Assembly: GCA_025935735.1 (NCBI GenBank) | Contig: JAICUS010000270.1 | Location: 1 to 7,932 of the forward strand | Direction: 5' to 3' | DNA: 7,932 nucleotides | From: Solirubrobacteraceae bacterium | GTDB taxonomy: Bacteria; Actinomycetota; Thermoleophilia; Solirubrobacterales; Solirubrobacteraceae | Part shown: piece after piece, positions 1 to 7,782 of the stretch | Layout of the letters: every line of letters starts with the position of its first letter | How positions within the stretch are numbered: the first letter of the stretch is position 1 | Notes under the pieces: model-generated | What the model saw: the letters and a program-made list of their open reading frames with translations, nothing else | Database searches by the model: none | What the model was told of the DNA's origin: nothing | Program-made: the position numbers and the translations under genes

Positions 1-1
1 C

Positions 2-550
2 CTGGTCGAGATCCAGAACGTCGCGCGCGAGCCCGGCTACCGCTCGAAGATCGCGGTGGTCTCGCACGCGAGCGGCGTCGATCCGGTCGGCGCCTGCGTG
101 GGCCCGCGCGGCTCGCGCGTGCGCATGGTCGGCTCCGAGCTGCGCGGCGAGACGATCGACATCATCCCCTACAACGACGAGCCCGCCCGCTTCGTGGCCA
201 AGGCGCTCAGCCCCGCGCGCGTGCGCGAGGTGCTGGTCGACGACTCCAACAAGCAGGCGACGGTCATCGTGCCGGACGACCAGCTCAGCCTGGCCATCGG
301 CCGCGAGGGGCAGAACGCCAGGTTGGCCGCCCGGCTCACCGGCTGGCGGGTGGACATCCGCTCCGAGACCGAGTTCGCCAAGGAGGAGCAGGACTCGGGC
401 TACGAGGAGGAGGAGACGGGCGGCCGCTGCGCGGCGATCCTGGCCAACGGCCGGCGCTGCCCGAACGCCGCCCTGCCGAGCTCGCGCTACTGCGGACTGG
501 ACGCCCACCAGGCCCTGGCCAACAAGGACACCGATCGCGTCAGCGCCTGA
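2..550 (+). CDS. nusA: Transcription termination/antitermination factor NusA, C-terminal part (5' end outside window)
   Basis: NusA binds RNA polymerase and nascent RNA and controls pausing, termination and rRNA antitermination. The frame is open from nt 2, so 182 residues are visible and the NTD/S1 part lies upstream. Two KH RNA-binding modules are seen: one with the GPRG loop at visible residues 34-37, one with GREGQN at about 100-105 followed by [14 protein letters not shown]. After the second KH domain comes an acidic stretch ([11 protein letters not shown]), then a tail with Cys143, Cys153, Cys164 and His169 (spacing C-x9-C-x10-C-x4-H), which looks like a small zinc-binding knuckle. That tail is not part of the core NusA fold. 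The stop is TGA at 548-550, inside the proposed ylxR start region. NusA identity is secure; zinc binding is inference from the Cys/His pattern. Confidence 0.95.
   Translation: MVEIQNVAREPGYRSKIAVVSHASGVDPVGACVGPRGSRVRMVGSELRGETIDIIPYNDEPARFVAKALSPARVREVLVDDSNKQATVIVPDDQLSLAIGREGQNARLAARLTGWRVDIRSETEFAKEEQDSGYEEEETGGRCAAILANGRRCPNAALPSSRYCGLDAHQALANKDTDRVSA
428..508 (+). other. Putative Cys3-His zinc knuckle in NusA tail
   Basis: Codons at 428, 458, 491 and 506 give C-x9-C-x10-C-x4-H, with an NG-RRC turn between the first two Cys and a YC before the last. The pattern resembles short C-C-C-H knuckles seen at the ends of various bacterial proteins. It follows an acidic linker and closes the protein. 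Metal binding is inferred from residue spacing only. Confidence 0.5.
524..528 (+). promoter_or_regulatory. Ribosome binding site supporting ATC start of ylxR
   Basis: AAGGA lies 5 nt upstream of ATC at 534 and within the 3' end of nusA. It is the only good Shine-Dalgarno match I see before the CIGCR motif in this frame, and it decides the choice of the non-standard start. Confidence 0.5.
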
Positions 551-778
551 GCGCACCTGCATAGGCTGCCGGGCGCGCGCCCCTCAGGCGGCGTTGAGAC
601 GCTTCGCTAACGTAAACGGCTGCGTCGTGCCCGACCCGTCGGGGTCGGCTCCCGGTCGCGGCGCCTGGCTTCACCCGGCACGCGAGTGCTGGGAGGCGGC
701 GACGGCCCGCCGCGCCTTTCGCCGCGCGTTCAAAACGCCGGTTTCAATACCACAGGACACCGTAGACTTCATACACAC

Positions 779-806
<28 letters not shown>
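534..806 (+). CDS. ylxR: YlxR/RnpM family (DUF448) protein with probable ATC start
   Basis: The frame carries the YlxR hallmarks: RTCIGCR (558-572), a central GRGAWL, a following Cys, and a basic RRAFRRAF helix. In Bacillus subtilis the homologue (RnpM) binds RNase P RNA and lowers its activity; the family sits between nusA and infB in many bacteria. The first standard start in frame is TTG at 594, which would remove CIGCR. I checked this frame back to about nt 360 and found no ATG, GTG or TTG. ATC at 534 is preceded by AAGGA at 524-528 with a 5-nt spacer and gives an N-terminus beginning (M)[12 protein letters not shown], the usual distance to the motif, and a usual length of 90 aa. The gene overlaps nusA by 17 nt and infB by 28 nt. 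A +1 frameshift from the nusA end (GCC-TGA-G) is the alternative. Identity is firm; the start is inference. Confidence 0.8.
631..648 (+). other. Strong intragenic hairpin in ylxR
   Basis: CCGACCC (631-637) and GGGTCGG (642-648) form a perfect 7-bp GC-rich stem with a GTCG tetraloop, about 130 nt before the infB start. No T-tract follows, so it is not a classic intrinsic terminator. It encodes an ordinary variable part of YlxR (PDPSGS). It could be chance in a sequence this GC-rich. Confidence 0.35.
763..768 (+). promoter_or_regulatory. Candidate -10 box for a leaderless infB transcript
   Basis: TAGACT fits the actinobacterial TAnnnT -10 pattern and ends 10 nt before the infB ATG at 779. The surrounding stretch 729-779 is clearly richer in A/T than the rest of the window, and no Shine-Dalgarno lies at the usual distance: the only AGGA, at 754-757, is 21 nt away. 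TTTCAA at 742-747 is a weak -35 candidate with a short 15-nt spacer. Suggestive only. Confidence 0.3.
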
Positions 807-3159
<2,353 letters not shown>

Positions 3160-3163
<4 letters not shown>

Positions 3164-3208
3164 AGGCGGTACATCCCCTCCGCCCCGCCCCGATCATCCG
3201 ACCTTCAG
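3160..3208 (+). repeat. Intergenic hairpin element, copy A (infB-ylxP)
   Basis: CTGAAGG (3160-3166) pairs perfectly with CCTTCAG (3202-3208). CGG (3167-3169) can extend the helix with CCG (3198-3200), leaving A3201 bulged. The enclosed segment holds a C-rich tract at 3175-3191 (CCCCTCCGCCCC followed by GCCCC) and then GATCATCCGA (3192-3201). The infB TGA (3161-3163) is in the 5' arm, and the last base of the 3' arm is the G of the likely ylxP GTG start. Copy B at 7732-7779 shares 30 of 31 bases over 3175-3205 and has compensating changes in the stem. There is no T-tract, so it does not look like an intrinsic terminator. Function unknown: a structured RNA, a translation or Rho-related signal, or a dispersed repeat family are all possible. 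Confidence 0.75.
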
Positions 3209-3522
3209 TGGACTCCGCATACGTCGTTCTCATGCGTGTCCACCTGCACTTCCCAGAGGCCGGATCTTTGAAGGGCAAGCGCGCGGAGCTCAACCGCATC
3301 AAGGCGCTGCTGCGGGAGCGCCTGCACACGTCCGTGGCCGAGGTCGGGCACCAGGACTCCTGGCAGCGCTCGACACTCGCGGTGGCGATCGCGGCGCGCA
3401 CGGCGGCGTCGGCGCAGGAGACCGCGGACACCGTGCAGCGTGCGCTGGACGGCCGGCTGCCCCAGGGAGTGCGCGTGGAACGGCGGCTCGCCTCGTGGAA
3501 CGACCTGGAGTCAATAACATGA
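3208..3522 (+). CDS. ylxP: DUF503 (YlxP-like) protein
   Basis: This small conserved protein has unknown biochemical role and is commonly found next to rbfA. It is 104 aa from GTG 3208. The family pattern is visible: an opening beta strand YVVLMRVHLHFP, then SLKGKR, a basic helix, and SVAEVGHQDSWQRSTLAVAIAA in the middle. The GTG start gives the full first strand; ATG at 3232 (96 aa) would cut into it, so GTG is preferred, but no Shine-Dalgarno precedes it. The GTG sits at the end of the 3' arm of the intergenic hairpin element, so structure could affect its translation. The stop (TGA 3520-3522) overlaps the rbfA start as ATGA. Family assignment is solid; the exact start is less so. Confidence 0.88.
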   Translation: MDSAYVVLMRVHLHFPEAGSLKGKRAELNRIKALLRERLHTSVAEVGHQDSWQRSTLAVAIAARTAASAQETADTVQRALDGRLPQGVRVERRLASWNDLESIT

Positions 3523-3863
3523 CCTCCGACCGGATGCGCCGGGTGGACGAGGCCATGAGGGAGGTCTTGTCCGGCGCCATAACCACTGAGCTGAAGGACC
3601 CCAGGGTCGGATTCGTCACCGTGACCGCCGTCGAGACATCGCCCGACCTGCGCCACGCGCGGGTGTTCGTGTCGGTGCTCGGCAACCCGGGGGAGCGGCG
3701 GCGCTCGCTGGCGGCGCTCGATCGCGCGCACGGCTTCCTGCAGCGCCGCGTGGCCGGTGAGCTGCGGCTGAAGCACACGCCGACGCTGGAGTTCGCCTAT
3801 GACGACTCCTCCGAGCGCGGGATCCGCATAGCCGAGCTGATCGAAGGGCAGGATCGCACCTGA
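3519..3863 (+). CDS. rbfA: 30S ribosome-binding factor RbfA
   Basis: RbfA is a single KH-like domain protein that binds immature 30S subunits near the 16S rRNA 5' helix and is needed for late maturation and cold adaptation. It is 114 aa, typical for the family. Recognisable segments are RMRRVDEAMREVLSGAI near the start, LKDPRVGFVTVTAVETSPDL in the middle, and a C-terminal LRLKHTPTLEFAYDDS. ATG 3519 is preferred over GTG 3495 because GGAG at 3507-3510 lies 8 nt upstream and the first family helix begins there. It overlaps ylxP by 4 nt (ATGA) and shares one base with nrnA (TGATG), indicating coupled translation. Confidence 0.95.
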   Translation: MTSDRMRRVDEAMREVLSGAITTELKDPRVGFVTVTAVETSPDLRHARVFVSVLGNPGERRRSLAALDRAHGFLQRRVAGELRLKHTPTLEFAYDDSSERGIRIAELIEGQDRT

Positions 3864-4864
3864 TGGGAGGCTCCAACGGCTCGCTGCCGTCGCGCGAGGA
3901 GGTCCTGCGCGCGATCCGCGACTCCGAGCGCTTCTGCCTGACCACCCACGAGCGCCCGGACGGCGACGCGGTCGGCTCGCTCGCGGCGATGCAGCAGGTG
4001 CTCTCGGCACTGGGCAAGGACGCGGTGGCGTTCCTGCCGGCGGACGAGTTCCCGCTGCCCTACGAGTACCGCTTCATCCGGCTCGACGGCCTGGCCACCG
4101 AGCCGCCGGCGGACCTCTGCCAGCGCACGCTCGTCTTCCTCGACTGCGGCAACATCGACCGCACGCCGGCCAAGCAGCTCCGCAAGGAGGACGGCGGGGC
4201 GCAGATCCTCAACATCGACCACCACCACGACAACACGCGCTTCGGCACGGTCAACCACGTCGACCCGGCGTCCTCGTGCACGGCCGAGATCGTGTGGGAC
4301 CTGATGGCGGGGCTCGGGGTCGATCCGACCAAGGAGATCGCCGAGGCGCTCTACGTCGGCCTGGTGACCGACACGGGCCGGTTCATGTACGAGAACACCG
4401 GGCCGCGCGCGCACGAGATGGCCGCGGACCTGATGGAGCAGGGCGTGGACGCGCACGCCATCTACCGCCGCCTGTACGAGGGCATCCCGCAGGGCAAGCT
4501 CGACCTGCTGGCCCGCGGCCTGTCCAACGTCGAGCGCTTCGACGGCGGGCTGCTGACCCTCACCCACCTGACCCGCGAGGACTACCGCACGACCGGCGCG
4601 GACGAGAGCTACTCCGAGGGCGTCGTGGACCACCTGCGCTCGGTCGAGGGCACCGCGGTGGCCGGGCTGGTGCGCGACCAGCTCTCGGACGGCACGCCGG
4701 CGCGCAAGGTCTCGCTGCGGGCCACCGACGACCGCATCGACGTCTCGCGGATCGCCCGCGCGGGCGGCGGCGGCGGGCACCGGCGCGCGGCCGGGTTCTC
4801 CACCGACCTCGAGTTCTCCGAGCTGGTGTCGTTCCTGCGCTCGCAGCTGGCCGATCAGCTTTGA
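3863..4864 (+). CDS. nrnA: DHH/DHHA1 phosphoesterase, NrnA-like oligoribonuclease/pAp phosphatase
   Basis: The product is a manganese-dependent DHH-family phosphoesterase of 333 aa. Metal-binding motifs are intact: His29 with Asp33 and Asp35 (THERPDGDAVGS), Asp94 in FLDCG, DHHH at 119-122, and a later D in VTDTGRF. The DHHA1 substrate domain ends in GGGGGH (301-306) followed by RRAAGF. Family members degrade 2-5 nt RNAs and 3'-phosphoadenosine 5'-phosphate; the mycobacterial member next to rbfA (CnpB, Rv2837c) also acts on cyclic dinucleotides or their linear products. Here it follows rbfA with a one-base overlap and overlaps truB by 4 nt. AGGA at 3850-3853 is a reasonable ribosome binding site. 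Substrate preference (nanoRNA, pAp or cyclic dinucleotide) cannot be read from the sequence. Confidence 0.9.
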   Translation: MGGSNGSLPSREEVLRAIRDSERFCLTTHERPDGDAVGSLAAMQQVLSALGKDAVAFLPADEFPLPYEYRFIRLDGLATEPPADLCQRTLVFLDCGNIDRTPAKQLRKEDGGAQILNIDHHHDNTRFGTVNHVDPASSCTAEIVWDLMAGLGVDPTKEIAEALYVGLVTDTGRFMYENTGPRAHEMAADLMEQGVDAHAIYRRLYEGIPQGKLDLLARGLSNVERFDGGLLTLTHLTREDYRTTGADESYSEGVVDHLRSVEGTAVAGLVRDQLSDGTPARKVSLRATDDRIDVSRIARAGGGGGHRRAAGFSTDLEFSELVSFLRSQLADQL

Positions 4865-5643
4865 GCGACGGGGTGCTGCTGTGCGACAAGCCCGCAGGGG
4901 TGACGTCGCACGACGTCGTGGCGGACGTGCGGCGCCGTTACGGAAAGGGCGTGAAGGTCGGCCACGCGGGGACGCTGGACCCGTTCGCCACGGGCCTGCT
5001 GCTCGTGCTCGTCGGCCGGGCGACGCGCGTGCAGCGCTTCCTGATGGCGCTGCCCAAGCGCTACGAGACGGTGGCCCGGCTGGGCTGGACGTCCACGACG
5101 GGCGACCCGGAGGGCGAGGTCGCGCCCGGGCGCGCCCCGTCGCTGGAGCTGCTGCCCACCGGCCTGGTGCGCCAGCGGCCGCCGGCGTACTCGGCGGTGA
5201 AGATCGGCGGCCGGCGGGCCTACGCGCTGGCCCGGGCCGGTGAGGATGTGGAGATCCCGGAGCGCGAGGTGTTCGTGTCGGCCTTCGAGCAGGTCTGGCG
5301 CGAGGGCGAGCGGGCCGCGTTCGCCATCGAGTGCTCCTCGGGCACCTACGTCCGCTCGCTCATCGCCGACCTCGGCGACGCCTATTGCCTGGAGCTGCGG
5401 CGAACGCACATCGGCCCGTTCGCGGTGGCCGACGCGGAGCGGTTCCTGCCCCTCGACGACGCGCTCGGGTTCCTGCCGGCGGTGGAGCTGGCCGGCGAGG
5501 ACGCCCGCCGGGCGGCCCACGGCGTGGCCGTGCCGGGCCGCGCCGCCGGCGTCGTGCGCCTGCGCGACGCGGACGGCCTGATCGCGGTGGCCGAGCCGCG
5601 GCAGGACGGCACGCTGAAGCCCATCGTAGGCTTCCGCGGCTGA
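4861..5643 (+). CDS. truB: tRNA pseudouridine synthase B (Psi55)
   Basis: TruB makes pseudouridine 55 in the T-loop of tRNAs. It is 260 aa from TTG 4861, which overlaps the nrnA TGA (TTGA) and gives SDGVLLCDKPAGVTSHDVV, the normal opening. The catalytic Asp40 is in GHAGTLDPFATG. Further motifs are KRYETVARLG, QRPPAYSAVKIGG and CSSGTYVRSLIADLG. The protein is shorter than the roughly 300 aa of E. coli or B. subtilis TruB: the segment between GDPEGEV and QRPPAYS is about ten residues shorter than usual. No strong Shine-Dalgarno precedes the TTG, so translation probably depends on coupling to nrnA. GTG at 4873 is a less likely start. It shares one base with ribF (TGATG). Confidence 0.94.
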   Translation: MSDGVLLCDKPAGVTSHDVVADVRRRYGKGVKVGHAGTLDPFATGLLLVLVGRATRVQRFLMALPKRYETVARLGWTSTTGDPEGEVAPGRAPSLELLPTGLVRQRPPAYSAVKIGGRRAYALARAGEDVEIPEREVFVSAFEQVWREGERAAFAIECSSGTYVRSLIADLGDAYCLELRRTHIGPFAVADAERFLPLDDALGFLPAVELAGEDARRAAHGVAVPGRAAGVVRLRDADGLIAVAEPRQDGTLKPIVGFRG

Positions 5644-6524
5644 TGGACCTGATCTGGCTCCCCGACGCCGCGCACCGACCGCGCCGCCTCGCCGTGGGCG
5701 AGTTCGACGGCGTGCACGCCGGGCACCGCGAGGTGATCCGCGGCGCCGGCGCCGTGCTCACCTTCGAGCCGCACCCGCGCACCGTGGTCGCCCCGGCGGC
5801 CGCGCCCAAGCTGCTCACCACGCTCGAGCAGAAGGCCGACCTGATCGCGGCGCTCGGCGTGGAGGAGCTGATCGTGATCCCGTTCGACGGCTCGTTCGCC
5901 GCCCAGACCGCCCAGGAGTTCGTCGACCACATCCTGGTGGGGCAGCTCGGGGCGACCTGGGTGTCGGTGGGGGAGAACTTCCGGTTCGGCAACCGGGCCC
6001 GGGGCGACGCCGACCTGCTGCTGGCCCAGGACGCGTTCGAGACGCGGGTGGTGGAGATGGTCGAGCTGGAGGGCCAGATCGTCTCCTCCTCGCACATCCG
6101 CGGGCTGGTGGCCACGGGCGACGTCCGCGCCGCGGCCCGGCTGCTGGGCGCGCCGTTCGAGCTGCGCGGCCAGGTCGTCCACGGCGACAAGCGCGGGCGC
6201 ACGCTCGGCTTCCCCACGGCGAACGTGGTGCCCGACCCCGCGCACGCGGTGCCCGACCACGGCATCTACGCCACCCGCGCGGTCGTCCCCGGCCTCGGCG
6301 AGTGGGCGGCCGCGGTGTCGATCGGCGTCCGGCCGACGTTCGTGACCGGCCGCGGCCTGCTCGTGGAGGCCTTCCTGCTCGGCTTCGACGGCGACCTCTA
6401 CGGCCGCGAGCTGCGGCTGGAGTTCGTCGCCCGCACCCGCGGCGAGCGCCGCTTCGACTCCGTCGACGCGCTCGTGGCGCAGATGCACGCGGACGTCGAC
6501 GAGATCGCGAACATCCTGCAATAG
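5643..6524 (+). CDS. ribF: Bifunctional riboflavin kinase / FMN adenylyltransferase
   Basis: RibF converts riboflavin to FMN and then FAD. It is 293 aa. The N-terminal adenylyltransferase half shows GEFDGVHAGH (HxGH-type nucleotide site), FEPHP, VGENFRFG and SSSHIRG. The C-terminal flavokinase half shows GDKRGRTLGFPTAN and VEAFLLGFDGDLYGRELRLEF, with its Glu in the catalytic position, then the RRFDSVDALVAQMHADV helix. Between GHREVIRG and TFEPHP the protein is about ten residues shorter than Corynebacterium RibF (from memory), removing most of one helix; the catalytic motifs are unaffected. ATG 5643 shares one base with the truB stop. A 46-nt gap follows the TAG stop (6522-6524). Confidence 0.95.
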   Translation: MDLIWLPDAAHRPRRLAVGEFDGVHAGHREVIRGAGAVLTFEPHPRTVVAPAAAPKLLTTLEQKADLIAALGVEELIVIPFDGSFAAQTAQEFVDHILVGQLGATWVSVGENFRFGNRARGDADLLLAQDAFETRVVEMVELEGQIVSSSHIRGLVATGDVRAAARLLGAPFELRGQVVHGDKRGRTLGFPTANVVPDPAHAVPDHGIYATRAVVPGLGEWAAAVSIGVRPTFVTGRGLLVEAFLLGFDGDLYGRELRLEFVARTRGERRFDSVDALVAQMHADVDEIANILQ

Positions 6525-6554
6525 ACATTCGTTCGGTCTTGCCGGGACGCCGCG

Positions 6555-6564
6555 CGGGTACCCG
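6555..6564 (+). other. 10-bp perfect palindrome before GGDEF gene
   Basis: CGGGTACCCG is a perfect palindrome in the 46-nt ribF-GGDEF gap, directly before a GTG (6565) and 6 nt before ATG 6571. It could be a small operator or simply chance in GC-rich sequence. No ribosome binding site is clear in this gap. Confidence 0.25.
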
Positions 6565-6570
6565 GTGGGC

Positions 6571-7470
6571 ATGCGGGTCCTGCTCGCGCACGCCCTGAAC
6601 CCGAAGCGCCGCCGGATCGAGCGGCTGCTGGCCGGCGCGGGCCACGAGGTGCTCGCCGCCGGCGACTGCGAGGAGGCGCTCGCGCTCTGCCGGACCGCGC
6701 GCCCGGACGTGGCCGTGCTGCACGCGCGGCTGTGCGACGGGCTCGTGTGCCGCATCAAGGCCGATCCGGACGCCTACCGGACCGCGGTCGTGCTGATCGA
6801 GCCCGCCGGGCTGGAGGCCGAGGCGGCGGTCGCCGCGATGCGCCAGGGCGTACAGGACTTCCTGGTCGAGCCGGTGGCCGACGGCGAGGTGCTGACCCGG
6901 GTCGAGGCCGCCGCGCGGACCAAGGACCTCCAGCAGGAGCTGGTGGCGCAAGGGATGCGGCTGGAGTCGCTGCTGCGCGAGGACGCGCTCACCGGCCTCC
7001 TGAACCGGCGGGCGATCCTCGCCCAGCTCGCCGGGACGGTCAGCGGCGCGCGCCGCCACGGGCACCCGCTGTCGGTGGCGATGATCGACCTCGACGGCTT
7101 CAAGGCGGTCAACGACGAGCACGGCCACGCCGCCGGGGACGCGGTGCTGGTCGGCGCCGTGCGGGCGATGCGCGCCCACCTGCGCGCCGAGGACCAGCTG
7201 GGCCGCCTGGGCGGCGAGGAGTTCCTGGTCCTGCTGCCCGACACGCGGGGCGATGCCGCCACCCACGTCGCGGAGAAGCTGCGCGAGGAGGTCGCGGCGG
7301 CGAGGGTGGGTGGGCCGAAATCAGTGTCGGTGACCTGCAGCATCGGCGTCGCCACCTGGGACGGCGAGACCCCGGAGCTCCTGCTCCGGCGGGCCGACGA
7401 GGCGCTCTACGCCGCCAAGGACGCCGGGCGCGACCGGGTCATCGCTGCTACCCTGCACGGCCGCACATGA
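6571..7470 (+). CDS. Diguanylate cyclase with degenerate receiver domain
   Basis: The GGDEF domain makes c-di-GMP from two GTP. The 299-aa protein has an N-terminal receiver-like fold (about 1-115) and a C-terminal GGDEF domain (about 135-295), with no membrane segment. The catalytic part looks active: [28 protein letters not shown] with the metal Asp, GGEEF at 214-218, and a late CSIGVAT and [20 protein letters not shown] (205-208) lies five residues before GGEEF, matching the inhibitory I-site RxxD. The receiver half has lost its phosphorylation residues: the N-terminal acidic pair is replaced in LLAHALNP, the acceptor Asp by His51 in VAVLHA, and the late Lys by Glu in FLVEP. It therefore probably senses something other than phosphate. 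ATG 6571 is chosen; GTG 6565 adds two residues. The end overlaps rpsO by 4 nt (ATGA). Confidence 0.88.
   Translation: MRVLLAHALNPKRRRIERLLAGAGHEVLAAGDCEEALALCRTARPDVAVLHARLCDGLVCRIKADPDAYRTAVVLIEPAGLEAEAAVAAMRQGVQDFLVEPVADGEVLTRVEAAARTKDLQQELVAQGMRLESLLREDALTGLLNRRAILAQLAGTVSGARRHGHPLSVAMIDLDGFKAVNDEHGHAAGDAVLVGAVRAMRAHLRAEDQLGRLGGEEFLVLLPDTRGDAATHVAEKLREEVAAARVGGPKSVSVTCSIGVATWDGETPELLLRRADEALYAAKDAGRDRVIAATLHGRT
7449..7454 (+). promoter_or_regulatory. Candidate -10 box upstream of rpsO
   Basis: TACCCT matches TAnnnT and ends 12 nt before ATG 7467. No Shine-Dalgarno precedes that ATG, so a leaderless rpsO transcript starting here is possible. I see no convincing -35 box. Coupling to the upstream GGDEF gene through ATGA is an equally good explanation. 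Confidence 0.2.
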
Positions 7471-7736
7471 CGATGACCGTAGAGGAAAAGCGCGAGATCG
7501 TGACGCGCTTCGGGAGCGACGAGAACGACACCGGCGCCACCGAGGTGCAGGTCGCGCTGCTCACGCACCGGATCAACCATCTCACCGAGCACCTGCGCGA
7601 GCACAAGCACGACCATCACTCCCGCCGCGGGCTGCTGATGCTGGTCGGCCGCCGCCGCCGGTTCCTCAACTACATGCAGCGCAAGGATCTCGAGGGCTAC
7701 CGCTCGCTCATCCGCGAATTGGGATTGCGTCGTTAA
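7467..7736 (+). CDS. rpsO: 30S ribosomal protein S15
   Basis: S15 is a primary 16S rRNA binder that organises the central domain of the 30S subunit and contacts the 50S subunit in a bridge. It is 89 aa from ATG 7467, the same length as E. coli S15, with a matching distance to the first helix; ATG 7473 (87 aa) is the alternative. Clear family blocks are [34 protein letters not shown] (DHH at residues 49-51) and [17 protein letters not shown] at the end. The start overlaps the GGDEF gene (ATGA). The TAA stop (7734-7736) is inside the 5' arm of the second intergenic hairpin element. In many bacteria pnp follows rpsO; here a peroxiredoxin is next. Confidence 0.96.
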   Translation: MTMTVEEKREIVTRFGSDENDTGATEVQVALLTHRINHLTEHLREHKHDHHSRRGLLMLVGRRRRFLNYMQRKDLEGYRSLIRELGLRR

Positions 7737-7779
7737 GGCGTGCAGCCCCTCCGCCCCACCCCGATCATCCGACCTTAAC
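7732..7779 (+). repeat. Intergenic hairpin element, copy B (rpsO-peroxiredoxin)
   Basis: GTTAAGG (7732-7738) pairs perfectly with CCTTAAC (7773-7779). The helix can extend outward through C7731-G7780, a T7730-G7781 wobble and G7729-C7782. Inside, C7739-G7771 and G7740-C7770 can pair with A7772 bulged, as in copy A. The C-rich tract is at 7746-7762, with an A where copy A has a G, followed by the identical GATCATCCGA (7763-7772). Relative to copy A (3160-3208), the first stem pair changes C-G to G-C and the third G-C to T-A, both compensated. The element fills the junction from the rpsO TAA to just before the next ATG (7783). Function unknown. Confidence 0.75.
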
Positions 7780-7782
7780 GGC

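Noticed and set aside
686..778. N-terminal extension of IF2 from GTG 686
   Set aside because: The extra 31 residues match no IF2 sequence and overlap the YlxR coding frame; [12 protein letters not shown] at 779 is the canonical start.
4276..4860. Upstream extension of the TruB frame into nrnA
   Set aside because: The extension is an Arg/Gly/Pro-rich shadow of nrnA with no TruB similarity; TTG 4861 gives the family N-terminus.
5815..7266. Minus-strand open frame of 483 aa opposite ribF and the GGDEF gene
   Set aside because: It spans two convincing plus-strand genes, has no known motif, and its later part is a run of Arg/Gly/Ala/Pro typical of shadow frames.
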